Below are positions 22,210 to 34,429 of a stretch of 64,000 bases of DNA, one piece after another (the first letter of the stretch is position 1; each line of letters starts with the position of its first letter). Source of the stretch: Setomelanomma holmii (lineage: Eukaryota; Ascomycota; Dothideomycetes; Pleosporales; Phaeosphaeriaceae); NCBI GenBank assembly GCA_010015745.1, contig ML978200.1:170872-234871 (forward strand). Direction: 5' to 3'. The position numbers and the translations under genes were made by a program. The notes under the pieces were generated by a model. The model made no database searches. It had not been told where the DNA came from and saw nothing but the letters and a program-made list of their open reading frames with translations.

Positions 22210-22605
22210 AGCGGCCCGCTTTTAGTCGAGAATAGCGCAAGAAAGACTTGATAGTACTTCTCAAACGTGTTGAGAATGGAAGAGGTGTTCGAGGTGACGA
22301 TGGCGAATGACGGTCTGGCTTTTGCATGTTGCAGGACTCTTTGGTATTGTTCGTCTATATCGCCGGGAGAAGTGCACTTGAGGCCTCATTCATGTCAAAG
22401 GTGAGTACGCAGTAGCGTCAGAGTCTGTCTCGAAATAATGGCATAGAATTGATATGGATATCGTATGATGCAAGATTTGGTATTGATCAGACCCGCCGGT
22501 CAGGAATGGAGAACGCCTCGCTATGGTCAGTGGGTATCAAAGTATGTCGAAAGAAGAATGAAAGAGCCGAACACCGAGACATGGGCCGGGAGGATATGAT
22601 CGGCC

Positions 22606-23506
22606 CTAGACCCAGGCCAGACTCCACAAAGTGGGCATATTAGGCCAGCGTTCTTGCCACGCTGCGAGTATCTCTGGGACTCGTTCATCGAAGCCAATTC
22701 TGGCAGCACCTCCACCTTGGGCCCAACCACTCTCGCCGTGAGCTTCTCGCTCCTTGCCTGCAGCCTCGTTCAAGCTGAGAGCAAGATCAAGAATGGCTTT
22801 GCCGCCAACAAATGCTTCCTCGTGGTTGTCCCGAATGTCCACATTGAAGACGTGAACTGGTCGATTCAGCCTGCCACCCTTGTTATGCAAGTCTTCCAGG
22901 ACAGCATCAAAGCACCGCTCTTCACAGGTGATGACGACATCAACGACACCAGATTCAGTGCCTTGAAAGCCCCTGTCCTCTGCATGCTCCAATCGAGGCT
23001 TGCCAGGAACCCAATCTTGGAAGCGCTCAGGAAAGCCCTTGATGTTAAGGTTGCGCCCCAGCATATTCAAGAGGCCGTTGTGGGTATACAGAGCGGTGTT
23101 CTGTTGTGCAAGCTCGTCATGGATGGCGCGGTAGGTAGTGCTGTTGAAGTGGTACACATTCGGTTGGGTGACAGACGGGCCAGGGAGGCGCACAAGCGAT
23201 CCTGTGCCGAAGGAGATTGTGGGAAGGTGGGCGGAGGCGAGCTGGAGATGTGCTTCCATGGAGCTGTGATAGTCAGTACACGTAATGGCCATGCGGTTGA
23301 GAGAGTGCCTACCGATTTTGATTGCTAGCACACACAGTGCAGAACTTGAGCTTGAACTTGTCATCAGCAACCATGTTGCTCTCTGCATGCACGTCGTTGG
23401 CACCATCCATGCCCATTGGGTTGGGCTCTGCTGGCGGCGGCGGAGGTGGTGGAGGAGTTGGCGCCGCCTGCTGCTGCCGCGCTCTTAAGCGTGGATCGGC
23501 CGACAT
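22606..23506 (-). CDS. ssu72: RNA polymerase II CTD phosphatase Ssu72
   Basis: Nuclear protein phosphatase that removes phosphate from Ser5/Ser7 of the RNA polymerase II C-terminal repeat and works in the cleavage and polyadenylation factor (family knowledge). Minus-strand exons 23506-23313 and 23263-22606 join in phase (283 residues). The intron splits the catalytic loop: CASNQNRS gives C59-x5-R65-S66. Further family blocks are FGTGSLVRLPGPS, NGLLNMLGRN and DVVITCEERCFDAV, the last holding the general-acid aspartate region. It is longer than the usual ~200 residues because of an N-terminal Pro/Gln-rich extension (residues about 10-30, nine prolines in a row) and some extra C-terminal length. 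The frame is open upstream to 23611, but the ATG at 23506 gives the expected start (MSADPRLRAR). Confidence 0.95.
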
Positions 23507-25324
23507 CGTGTGGTAAGGAGCTCGATGTTGTGTGGAAGATGGGTGGGTGTTTCTTTGGATAGACGCGTCCCCACAAGCTTGCAAACTCTTCATGCTCGTT
23601 AGTCGAGGCACACAAAGAACGATGTAAGGTCAACGATGTTGAGTGTGAGAGATCAGAATTTTCAGTGTATATTATGAAGTCCTCAAAGGCTATAGCCTAG
23701 GACAGCTCCAATAAAGGTGTTCATCATCTCGTGGGAAGGGCGACATGGTAGATTTACTCACAAGACGAGGGTATGGTGATAGGAAAGCTCAAGCGCCGAA
23801 AACACCCACACCTGTTCATGAAGATCACATGAGAAAGTTGCAGGAGCGGGAAGTGTTGAGCTGCGGCACTAGGTGCCTGTGGTGTAGATGAAAGCTTTGT
23901 TGCAAGCTCGCAGACTTCGCCTAAGCTAGGCTGACTAATCACGGCATGTGCCGAAGCTATGTGAACGCGGGGCAAATGTTCTCATGTCAATCGTGATAAG
24001 ATGAGGGGCTGCAGACCAAGCAGTCTCTATGCTGTTGGTGTTCGACAGCGGACTCGCTGCCTGTTCCTGAAGCGCAGTGGGCTATAGCATTGCGTTGTAT
24101 AGTGGATCGTGAAATGAGATGCGAATGCTATTGCGCGATCTGCCGTACAGGACAGGGTAAGCCGGCTCGACATGCTCGACAATGAGTCTTGATTCGAATT
24201 ACACGACCCATCGCGACGTCACCTGAGTCACTGCATGGGGATCTGAACGCGCCTTCCTAAACTACGCGTGTCCCATTGCCATGCACTTCTCATTGAGCAT
24301 TCGTGGCCTTCTCCTGGGAGGTCCCTCGCCGCCATCAAGCCAACGGCGGACGACTCCAGAGACGGTACGCCAGCCGTCTTTACGGCGTTAGCCGGCTGGT
24401 TCTGAAACGTGCACGTGAGAGGCTAGGGTGAAAGCAGTCAGGCCTACAACGACCATCCAAAGCAGAAGAGCCGCCAGTTCACAGCCCACCCTGCCAGCCA
24501 GACGCGAGCTTCTTCTGTGAGGCGTTCTGCTGTCAAACTCGACATATCTCCCCTTTCCATCGCCCTGCCTTCCCTCGCGGTTGCGCTCGCTGATGCGCCC
24601 TCGAGACTCTGAAACACTGAAGCGGCGTCTAGCAATCCCCGCCGTCAGTCTAATAATAGCCCGCATTCAGTCGACCGTCCAAGTCCACCACCACGCGCTC
24701 CACACATACCACTCCTTTCACCGCAACTGTGCACGCCCACCTCAGCACGACCCCTCAGCGTCTCCTCGGCAGCGGCCATCCAGGCCTCGAGGCTGTCCCG
24801 CACTCGCGCAGAGCTGTGGCCGTTCACTGGGTAAGTCTTAGCGCCAGGCCCGACCCCCACAACCCCCGGCGAGCGCTTCATCAGCGGCTGCCTCTTGCAA
24901 ATATCCTCAGTGCCGCCCGCTGCTGTCCCAATCGCCGGGCGCATCCTCGCAGTCGGCTGCTCTTCCAGAAGGCCTCGAGGCGCCGCCCACCGACCCATTG
25001 GCCGTCAGCATCCTCGAAACATTCTGACAAACATCGAGTCGCTGCGCCCGCAGCCATATCTGCACCCAGCAACCGCCTTCCAGGGACCGGGCCCGTGTGA
25101 TTTGCGAGCACCGTGTGCGCCTCGTGCGCTGGCGACCAGGAGGCTTCATCTGCTGCCCGTACGTGCTTCTGCTGTGACCCTCCAGTTCACCTGCATCGCA
25201 TCGCGCGCGGCCTAGGCCACCAGCGCGGCCCTTCCACTACCTGCACTACACTGCGCCGCGTTTCACGCCTCCACGAGTCCACTGCTGACGGCCCAGACCA
25301 AATCATATAAGCAATCCATCGCGC
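23507..25324. other. Long intergenic stretch between ssu72 and the SH3 gene
   Basis: About 1.8 kb. The first part is the upstream region of the divergent ssu72 gene; 24350-25300 is GC- and CT-rich and leads into the SH3 gene, compatible with a long 5' untranslated leader. Overlapping short open frames on both strands carry no motif. No RNA gene or repeat recognised. Confidence 0.5.
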
Positions 25325-26809
25325 ATGACCGACAGCACTTCGCCTCCAGACTCCTCCGCCGACCCCCAACGGCTGGAGAACATACCCGAAGGTGTCGAGT
25401 CTCGAGGGCGAGAGCGACACTCCACCATGGCTGCCGACGTCTTGTCCCCACGCAGCGAGCCTGCCTCTGCGACCGCCTCCCGAACCACACTGCCGCCGCT
25501 CGTCACCTCCCCGCCGTCCCGCGCGAAACTAGAGCGCGCCAGCTCGTACCTGAACAAGCGGCTGTCTACCTTTTCAAACACATCCAACACACAGCAGGCG
25601 ATGCGCTCGCGGCCACAGTCGACCGCCTTCCCCATCTTCCACTCGAGCCTGCCGTATTCGTTAGTGCGGGACTTCGCCTACGACCCACTGCACCCACTCT
25701 TCTACGGACCCCTCCCCGATCAGCCCTCCGACATTTCCACTCCCGCGAGCGAAGTCAGTAGGCGGCTATCAGACCCACCGCCGGTGGCTTGGCGGAGTGA
25801 CCGTGGCGGCTGGTCAGCAGGCAGCTGGGACGCGACGGGCGAGCAGCTTCCACAGACGTCATATGCAGATGGACCGCCTTACAGCGAGGACGAAGACATA
25901 TCAAGTCCGGTAGTCACGAGCCACGCGCGGCACAAGAAGCAGAAGTCGAACACAGTCAACTTTGACCACACACGAGGGAGGAGAGGTTTCCCAGAAGAGC
26001 AACGGCGAGCGCCACTGGTCGGTGTGAATGGCGAGAGCAGCCAAAGCCGTGCCGCGGCGGACAGCAACGATGGGTCTGCCAGCGAATACATCACATACCC
26101 GCCTGGATCATCCAGTCTGAGCGTGCCTGAGGGCGCATCGCGGCGGGACTCGCACTTTGCAACACTGCTTCCCCGGCGCACATACGCAGAAGGTGAAACA
26201 CCTGCATATGACTCCGACGAGGAGATGTCGGAACCCGAAGATTATATTCAAGATGACAACCGCTTCTCGCGCGACTACCAGTTCACCATTGCTTCGCCGG
26301 ACGAGGAGATGCACGGCAAGGCAGTTGCGCTGTTCGACTTCGCGCGTGAGAACGACAACGAATTGCCCCTTATCGAAGGTCAGGTCATCCTGGTCTCATA
26401 CCGCCATGGTCAAGGCTGGCTCGTCGCACAGGACCCCAAGACTGGCGAAAGTGGACTGGTACCGGAGGAATATGTCCGCCTCCTGCGCGATATTGAGGGC
26501 GGCTGGAACGGACTTATGAACGGCACATTGCATTCCACCGAACCGAATGCTGGTCCCGACAGCTTGCTCAGCCCAGTCTCAGCTGGCCCAGAAGCGAAGA
26601 CGCCCACACAGGCCGACCACTCATCCTCGTACACACCAGTGATCTCCACCTTCTCAACAACCCACAAGGACCTCGAGCCGTACCCAAAAGAGAAGCTGAG
26701 CACACCCACAAACACTGAAGCAAAGCCACTTGGCAAAGGACGAGATGGCGGCCTGATGGAGGGTGTGGAAACAACACCGGAACCCTCTTCGCAACCGCAA
26801 AAGTCATGA
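25325..26809 (+). CDS. SH3-domain adaptor protein (Nbp2/Skb5-like)
   Basis: Single exon, 494 residues. One SH3 domain at about residues 329-392, beginning GKAVALFDFARENDNELPL, with the family-typical GQGWLVAQ and GLVPEEYVRLL. The rest is disordered and rich in Ser, Pro and acidic residues, with a short patterned segment (SSLPYSLVRDFAYDPLHPL, residues about 103-123). The position of the SH3 domain after an acidic EDYIQDDNRFSRDYQF stretch resembles yeast Nbp2 and fission yeast Skb5, adaptors linking phosphatases or PAK kinase to cell-wall and stress MAP kinase modules (family knowledge; the assignment is inference). The start is the first ATG of the frame, MTDSTSPP. Confidence 0.85.
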   Translation: MTDSTSPPDSSADPQRLENIPEGVESRGRERHSTMAADVLSPRSEPASATASRTTLPPLVTSPPSRAKLERASSYLNKRLSTFSNTSNTQQAMRSRPQSTAFPIFHSSLPYSLVRDFAYDPLHPLFYGPLPDQPSDISTPASEVSRRLSDPPPVAWRSDRGGWSAGSWDATGEQLPQTSYADGPPYSEDEDISSPVVTSHARHKKQKSNTVNFDHTRGRRGFPEEQRRAPLVGVNGESSQSRAAADSNDGSASEYITYPPGSSSLSVPEGASRRDSHFATLLPRRTYAEGETPAYDSDEEMSEPEDYIQDDNRFSRDYQFTIASPDEEMHGKAVALFDFARENDNELPLIEGQVILVSYRHGQGWLVAQDPKTGESGLVPEEYVRLLRDIEGGWNGLMNGTLHSTEPNAGPDSLLSPVSAGPEAKTPTQADHSSSYTPVISTFSTTHKDLEPYPKEKLSTPTNTEAKPLGKGRDGGLMEGVETTPEPSSQPQKS

Positions 26810-27911
26810 CACTCGCCCTAGAATTCCGGTTCGCAAATCTTATAAGCACGATACGAGTCGAGTCTTGCCGAAGTGACTCGTACCGGCCCGAATGGAGGGC
26901 CTGGAAGATGCTTCTACCACTTTCGATGTTCTGCATTCTAGCAAGGAGAAGATCTCATTCGATTGATTCAGCAAGGACTGAATTCCGCACTCAACTTCAC
27001 CACATTCGCTTCACCATCATGTCTTACTGGTCAACCTTTATCTTTGCATCACCTGGCGTCGAGGATCGTGGCGGACACAACATGGAGGAATGGTCGCCTT
27101 ACGAGGCAAGTCAGGAGCATGGCGTGGGCGGAAGACTGTAGTTGTACCTTTTTGATGACATGGATCTGGATACGACTCCAGCCTCAACGATGATGACAGA
27201 GACGGGATGGGATGGGGTGGGGGCCTTGAAATAGGTAGTTTGCAAGTTAGCCACGAGACCACCGATACAGGTGTCGTGCGCTGCGATATGCAAAGTAATT
27301 ACATGATGTTCAAACACACAAACCGTGTTCTCGATGCTGCAATCTAAGGACTCACCTCGCGCACAGTCGTTCAGCCACAATAAGGAAGAAAATACATAGA
27401 CGACGGCCATGATATTGCCATTTCTCTACCTAATTGATTTATCGTGAATAAGTAGACTTGAATTGCTTGACTGATGCACGACTGCACATTGGCGAGCAAT
27501 GGTCGCCACAGCACAACACCTATCATGTCATCGCCACAGCAAGAAATTCCCAACCCCTGCCCTGATCTCACTACGATCGGTCTTACCAAATGCCCAGGCG
27601 TCACAACCAGGACCATAGCATGACCTATGGTTGAAAAGAAGATGCGGTTGGTAGTAAGTGATAAGAGAAGTGATAGGTCGTGACATTGCATGTCGAAAAC
27701 ATATCCTGAACTTGAGCGCCTGCAGCGATGCGGTCCGAGCCCTGCAATCTATATTCAAGTACAAGAAACCAACGATATCCTGACAAAGAGTATACGCCAG
27801 ACGCGTGCGCTAGCCGAAAGCAACAAAAAGGAAAGAATAAAGTAGTATACAAGAAAACCGCCTGTGTGTCCCGAAAGGGAGAGTGGCAGATATGCCAACT
27901 GTTCAAGTAGG
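26810..27911. other. Intergenic stretch between convergent genes
   Basis: About 1.1 kb separating the 3' ends of the SH3 and hydrolase-phosphatase genes. Only short motif-free open frames on both strands; no RNA gene or repeat recognised. Confidence 0.5.
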
Positions 27912-30224
27912 TCATAATGTCGGCGCCTTCTTCAGCCCATGGCAATAGCGTACGTGTAATGCGTCGATGAAGTGCGAATGCCGTATGCCCGGCGGCCTCG
28001 CCTGCTGAAAATGATCAACCGCATCCTCGACTCTATACCCCAAGCGTTCAATAAGGTACGACACCAAAAAGAACCCCGTCCTATTAAACCCATAATGGCA
28101 ATGTACGCCAATCAAGCCAGGCTTCTTCTCGCTCCTGATCTTATCAACAAGGTCAATGAAGACTTTGACCTCATCAGCTTGTGGCGGCTGCTTCGACACG
28201 GTCGGAAACTTGTGGTATGGTATGCCGCCGTCCTCGAGGCCCTTGGGGTCGTAGACCGGGTTGTCGTGCGAGATGTCGATAATGGCGCAGATTTTGCCAG
28301 CCCATTTCTTGGCGACGACTTTGGGCGTGTGCTCCGAGTCGACCTCGCGCAGGGTTTTCATGGCGCGGAAGACGCCGCCGATTGGGTCGGACACGGGTTT
28401 GACGGCTTTCCATTTTTCGAGGTTCTTGACGTCCCATTTTCCTTCGGTGGAGAGATACTGCAGCTGCCAGGCGAGTGACAGTCTCGGGTCGATATGGTCA
28501 GCAAAGAAATTCCCAATCAAGCCGGAGATAATACGGGAGGTTGAAGGCGCGAAGAGCAGTGAGTGTGCAGCTGGTTTAGGCATGATCGATGTCTTGACTA
28601 CAAGTCGTCGTGGATGAGGTTTTGGCCTGCTCGTTGACGGCGCTATAGAATCTGAGATAAGTGGCGCATCAGCTATTGCGTCTTTTCCGTTTGGAAGTAT
28701 CTCCTCTGCAATAGTAGAGCTCTCAGTCCTTGAGATAACTGTGTCGGAGTCATCGGTGGGTTTGGGCAGGTCACTCGCGTCAATGCCTGAGTCTTGGTGC
28801 TTTCGTTGCGGCAAGGCGGAGTTTACCACAGCAGGGTTTAAAGGTGCCGCAGCTACTGGCAGACTTGCCTGTTCGCTTGGTGGTTCTATCGTCGAGACGT
28901 CTCTTCCAAGAAACTCTAGAATCTTTTCGAGATTAAAGGCAGGTGTAACATGGTCCGCTTCGCCGCCAAGGAGGAAGACGGGAATCTGGAGCCCAGACCA
29001 TGTCTCTCCTCCTGGCATGCCTCCTCTTGGTCTATTATCAATGTAACTCGGACACATTCCACGCGCATATCGTTGCCAGACGGGTGTCCGGCTTTGTTTG
29101 TTGAATCGCAATTGAAGCTTCTTGGTCTCTTCCTCCGCCTCCCACCCAGTCATGCGTAGCACGCTTGCGCTCTCAGTTCCGCCGCGTCGATCCCACCTCC
29201 TAAATAGATCGAAAATGAATGGCGGGACTGATGCAGCTTGTTGAAGCTTCTTGGCCTGTTCTTGAGTCGGAGGTTCCGCCTTAGGGCAAATAGCGATCAG
29301 ACCCGCGACATGGTCTGCGATGAGGTGCGCGTGTGGAGAAGTAGGTGAGGCAAGTAGAGCAGCTAGGGAGCAACCCATACTATGTCCGACAAGGACGACC
29401 TGCTGACCTTCTTCAACGGCACGGTGAGCCTCGATCACGGTAGCGAGAAGCTGCACCAGAGCATCAGACGCGTACGCCGTCCACACTTTGGGTTGGAAAG
29501 AAGAGAGGCCACAGCCAGGCAGATCGATGGCCAGACACGAGGCAAGATTCGAAAGACTCAGCAGGATAGGATTGAATTGTGCCACAGAGCCACCAAGTCC
29601 ATGGATGAAGACGAGAAGTGGAATTGGTCGAGGTTCTCTTGGCAGTTTGCTATTCTGCGGATGCGGTCGATAGAATGTCCGGATACCAGGATAGGTAAGG
29701 CCAGTCAACGGGACAGTGTACGACCGCATAGTAGAATGCTTCCTCAATAAACCGGGATCGGTAGAGGAAGCATCACCTATGCACCGTTAGTGACGGTTTC
29801 AATGGAGTAAGTGGTCCGTTGCAATGGGCCCGCATGCTCCGAAGTCATGCTGCAGATCTTTGGGGCGTTTCTTACCAACGGCTTCTGCATGCTGGGGATC
29901 TTCGGATGAGGAAGTGACATTTCCCTTCCGGTCCTGTCTGCTCCATAGCCAGACCACAGAACCAATGCCACACAGTGCTGTCAACTTAACCATGCCCACA
30001 AGCGTCGAGATAAGTCTGTCGTCACCAACTGCAAAGGGGTTGATAAGTGAGACCAGATGGTAAGCTGAGTTCTTTATATCTGGCCAGAATGCACTTTCGG
30101 CGGTCTGTGTCACTTGATCGCTGGTTGGTCCGGCCAGAGTACTTCTTAGCAACAAGACGAGGGCCTGTGGAAGGCGCAACGTGCCATTGTGAGACGGCCA
30201 AGGACGCGAATGAGGCTCCATCAT
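27912..30224 (-). CDS. Membrane-anchored alpha/beta hydrolase fused to a dual-specificity phosphatase
   Basis: One protein with two enzymatic domains. Minus-strand exons 30224-29876 and 29776-27912 join in phase across a 99-base intron (737 residues). Residues about 68-93 form a hydrophobic helix (STLVGMVKLTALCGIGSVVW), so the protein is probably membrane bound. The alpha/beta hydrolase domain (about 133-410) shows the oxyanion HGLGG and the nucleophile elbow GHSMG with S249; ADHVTP probably holds the acid/base end. A polar linker follows. The C-terminal domain (about 490-737) has the cysteine phosphatase loop HCHYGFNRTG (C676-x5-R682) with a preceding ISHDNPVYDP general-acid region. The second exon alone could start at an ATG at 29729, giving a soluble form; the first exon is included because the splice is in phase and both sites are good. 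Substrates unknown. Confidence 0.88.
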
Positions 30225-31926
30225 ATGCGTCGTGCGCCGACGCTGAATGTATAATCAACGGGGCGCGGAGGTGCTTGCTGGCAGGCTGGCGACCTGCACA
30301 ACCCTGGAACGAAAAGCGACCAATGGAATTGAGAAATGCAGATCGTGCTCTGACCTTTGGCGTGCGAGAGCCGGTGCCCGAGAACGTCAGTTACGGCACG
30401 ATGCGCACACGCTGGGACACCGTGAATAAGGCGTTTTATGATGGACAATACCCAAACAAGCCAAAGATGTGTACGGGATCTGTTGGTTGCATATTGCAAT
30501 TGCGATGTGGCTTGGTGTAAGGCCAGCAAACTGCCACGAAAGAAGGCCGCGCGATATGCTGCAAGGCCAGAACAAGGCCCCAACAGCAAGAACTGGCGTA
30601 GAGGGCGGTGGTAATGTGGTGCAAAAACATGGAAGAAGCTTTGCGGTGGAAGACTGCGTATGACGCAGATTGGGCTTCTGTACGGGTAGGCGGGAGCGGC
30701 GTTGTTTCCAACTTCCTTGGCAGGGCTGCGCTAGCTTCAGCCCTGACTAACGTTTACATTCTTCGTGCGCACGCTCAATGTTTCGCTCCGGCTGCAATTG
30801 TGCTGCTCATGTTGGGCGAGCTTCTTCTGATGTCCTCTGTTATGAACGACTCCTCCAGCAAGAATCCATGTCTCTGGCAAAAATGGCTTACATCGATTGG
30901 TTCCCGTTACTTTCGTCAGCGCACCGAAATAATCGAGGAATCCCAGAAAATGGACCTACCTGCGGATTTCTCAACCTTCAGATCCCATGGAAATCCGATG
31001 TTTGTTGCCTCTGAGAAGTGATTCTCAGCCGAGGAATGCACCTCTCACGACACTCCTGTGCAAAAAGGGGCAATTGGAGAATTGACTGCTGGTCGTCGCT
31101 TGCGGAAAGGGCAGCCCAATACCTGCGGCTTCATAATTTAGCATCGTGGAGGGTGACGTTTGTGTTTGCTCGTTGCTGTTTGCCTTGCAGCACGGTTCCA
31201 AACGGCCGACGAACCTTTTCTTATGCAGTCTGAGTACGATACATCCGATTCTGCCTGCAGCGCCTCAACTCCATACTTCTAGAGGCTCTTCGCCATTGAA
31301 GACGCCGCTTTCGGACAAGCGCCGGTTTTCTTGCCGGAGACCCACATCTCGGAATATTGACCGCTGGCTAGACGAAGACACTCAGCAGCACGAGTGGGAA
31401 GCTTTGCGCAACTCTGCGCTAGCCCATGCGATCTCCAATCACCATCGAGAAGCTCGCAAATCTAAGCCGTAGCATTGGCTGCCTTTAGTCGTCGATATCA
31501 GACTAACATGCTGTGGCGCGTCGGCTCTGGAGCTTCTCTGAGCGGCAAATGTCATACTGGCTTGTACCCCTCCATCCTTTGACCATCGAGTCGAGGTCAA
31601 GGAGGACCGAAAGTTGGGCCGCCCCACCGAACAGCTCACAGTCGTGCTGTCTACTTAGGTCTACCTAGGGTCCGATCTGCTTCCGACCAAATAATGGGCC
31701 CTTCCGTGACGGCAGTGACTAGCTGGGTACTCGATATCGGCTGGGCTATGGAGCATATCTCCATCCGCTTGTCCACGGACTTTACCTCTCTTTCTCTTTC
31801 CATTGCTTGAGCATCTCGATTCATCTTCATCTACGAACAGTTCCGTATTAATCAACTATTCACAGTCCAACTGAGCCTTGCAGCTTATACTCAGACGCTG
31901 GCTACTGCAATTGATACCTGCCCACA
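30225..31926. other. Intergenic stretch between divergent genes
   Basis: About 1.7 kb containing the upstream regions of the hydrolase-phosphatase and dehydratase genes. A few overlapping open frames near 30600-31500 lack motifs or consistent splice structure. Confidence 0.5.
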
Positions 31927-34048
31927 ATGGATCCGCGAAACCTCGAAAAACAGCGCGAGCCAGAGGAGCCTCGCTTCCTCAGCTTCCCTCACCTACCAGA
32001 CGATGCCATGAGGGATGGCAAGCCCGCATTGAACAAGTTTTCATCCACTCTCACCGCTGGTCACGACTTTCCAGGCGCACAGGTTCGCTATTTCCGCAGC
32101 TTAGCCGTTGAGCTACGTCGGCAACTAACCTTCTGCCTCAGGCAATGCTGTATGCGGCTGGCGTGCCCTCGAAAGAAGCCATGAAAACACAACCTCACGT
32201 TGGAATTGCGAGTGTTTGGTGGGAAGGCAATCCCTGCAAGTAAGAACATGTTGATCCCACGTAATTGTCGTCATGGTACTGACATTTATGCAGCATGCAT
32301 TGTAAGTTTCCAGATCTGGATGTCGGAGATGCGCTATTGGCTCGCCAACAACGTGCATGTCCAACACCACGTGGGGGCTTTACATTGACTGAACCACAGT
32401 GCTGGATCTCGGAAAGGAGATCAAGAAGCATGTGCAAAACGATAATATGCTTGCATGGCAGTACAACACTGTCGGAGTGTCAGATGGTATTACTATGGGT
32501 GGTGAAGGTTTGTCATAGTCTAATATCTACGCCCGCAATTCTCTGACTTGTCATAGGCATGCGCTTTTCTCTGCAGACTCGCGAGATAATAGCAGACAGT
32601 ATCGAGACTGTCACGTGCGCACAGCATCATGACGCCTGCATAGCTATTCCAGGGTGCGACAAGAACATGCCTGGTGTGATCATGGCCTTCGCAAGACACA
32701 ACCGTCCATCGCTGATGGTATACGGCGGCTCAATAATGCCAGGATACTCTGAGACGCTGAAGAGACCCATCAACATCTCGACGTGTTATGAGAAACATGG
32801 TGCTTACATCTACAAGAATCTCGAAAGCGCAGAAGCCGGCAAGTTCTCACCTGAGGAGATCATGGACGACATTGAGAAGAACGCTTGTCCTGGTGTTGGA
32901 GCTTGCGGTGGCATGTACACTGCCAATACCATGTCGACGTCCATCGAGGGTAAGCATGCGCACCTCTTTATGGAGTTCCTGACTGACAGCTTGTAGCAAT
33001 GGGCCTCACCCTCCCCAACTCATCCACCACACCAGCCACATCCCCTACCAAGATGCGCGAGTGCGCCAAAGCCGCAGCCGCAATACGCGTATGCATGGAG
33101 AAGAACATTACGCCCCGCAGACTCCTTACCAAAGCCTCCTTCGAGAACGCCCTCGTGATGATGATGGTTCTCGGCGGCTCCACCAACGCCGTGCTCCATA
33201 TGCTCGCCATGGCAGGCACAGCCGGGGTCCCGCTCACACTCGACGACATCCAACGCGTGTCCAACAGAATCCCCTTCCTGGCCGACCTGGCCCCCTCAGG
33301 CCGCTACATGGCCGCCGACCTGTTCGACATTGGCGGCATGCCGTCAGTCATGAAACTCCTCGTCGCCGCCGGTCTCCTCAACGGCTCTATCCCCACCGTA
33401 ACTGGCAAAACCCTCGCCGAAAACATCGAACCATACCCCTCCCTCCCCCAAGACCAAGTCCTCATCCGCCCGTTGAACAACCCCATCAAACCCACCGGCC
33501 ACATCGAGATTCTGCGCGGCAATCTTGCGCCCGCCGGCGCCGTGGCGAAAATTACCGGCAAAGAAGGCTTGGTGTTCCGCGGCAAAGCAATGGTCTTCAA
33601 CAAGGAACACGAACTCGACGCAGCGCTCAACGCAGGCCTCATCCCTCACGGCGAGAACATCGTCGTCGTAGTGCGCTACGAAGGCCCCAAAGGTGGGCCC
33701 GGCATGCCCGAACAACTAAAAGCCAGCGCCGCGATCATGGGCGCTAAACTCACCAACGTTGCCTTGATCACGGATGGACGGTACTCGGGCGCGAGTCATG
33801 GATTCATCGTGGGCCATATGTGTCCTGAGGCGGCGGTCGGTGGGCCGATTGCGGTAGTCAGGAACGGAGATGTCATTACGATTGATGCGGAGAAGAATAG
33901 GATTGATATGGCTGTCAGTGATGAGGAGATTGCGGAGAGGTTGAGAGCGTGGAAGGAGCCGAGTATGCCGGTTACGAGGGGTGTGTTGGCCAAGTATGCG
34001 AGGTTGGTGGGGGATGCGTCGCATGGGGCTATGACGGACTTGTTCTAG
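31927..34048 (+). CDS. IlvD/Edd-family dehydratase (dihydroxy-acid dehydratase-like)
   Basis: Iron-sulfur dehydratase of the family that includes dihydroxy-acid dehydratase (valine/isoleucine synthesis). Exons 31927-32082, 32142-32239, 32294-32301, 32400-32507, 32557-32949, 32997-34048 join in phase (604 residues). Seen: VGIASVWWEGNPCN, GVSDGITMG, PGCDKNMPG and GACGGMYTANTM, which hold the cluster and metal ligands, and near the end DGRYSGASHGF and GHMCPEAAVGGPI. The third exon is only 8 bases but is needed for NPCNMHLLDL. The N-terminus (MDPRNLEKQREPEEP) is acidic and hydrophilic, with no mitochondrial targeting look, and the CAQHHDACIAIPGC segment departs from the canonical Ilv3 pattern. 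I therefore favour a cytosolic paralog over the housekeeping mitochondrial enzyme; its substrate could be a sugar acid or a specialised metabolite. Confidence 0.9.
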
Positions 34049-34429
34049 ATAACAGTTTCGTGCGAAGCAGGTGACTGGGAGAAAATTAGGTTGTGGTTGC
34101 GTGGCGTAAATTTTGGGGCGGAATAGTGATGGATTTGGTGAATGGTTTAGACAGAGTCAACCAAAGCAATTTGAGAAGCAGAGTGCGATGTCAGTCTATC
34201 ATCATAAGTCCAGTGCAATAGTGTACATGTGAGGAAAGGTACGGTGGCACAGTGCACATTATGTGATTGGGTATCGCGTTGCTTTTCAGGCCAAGCCCGT
34301 ATCCATTGAAGGTCCTAGGCTATGATGCCTCAGCGAAGTCATGTCTCAACGCCATAAGCCGTAAACCGTAGATCCATACCGCACGCAATCAAATGCAAGC
34401 AAGCTCTTTTTCATGCATGAAGCGAACAT
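34049..34429. other. Intergenic stretch between convergent genes
   Basis: About 380 bases separating the stop codons of the dehydratase and the S19 gene. It holds both 3' untranslated regions; nothing else recognised. Confidence 0.6.

Noticed and set aside
24388..25310. Several GC-rich open frames before the SH3 gene
   Set aside because: They overlap in five frames, as expected for GC-rich leader sequence, and show no conserved block.
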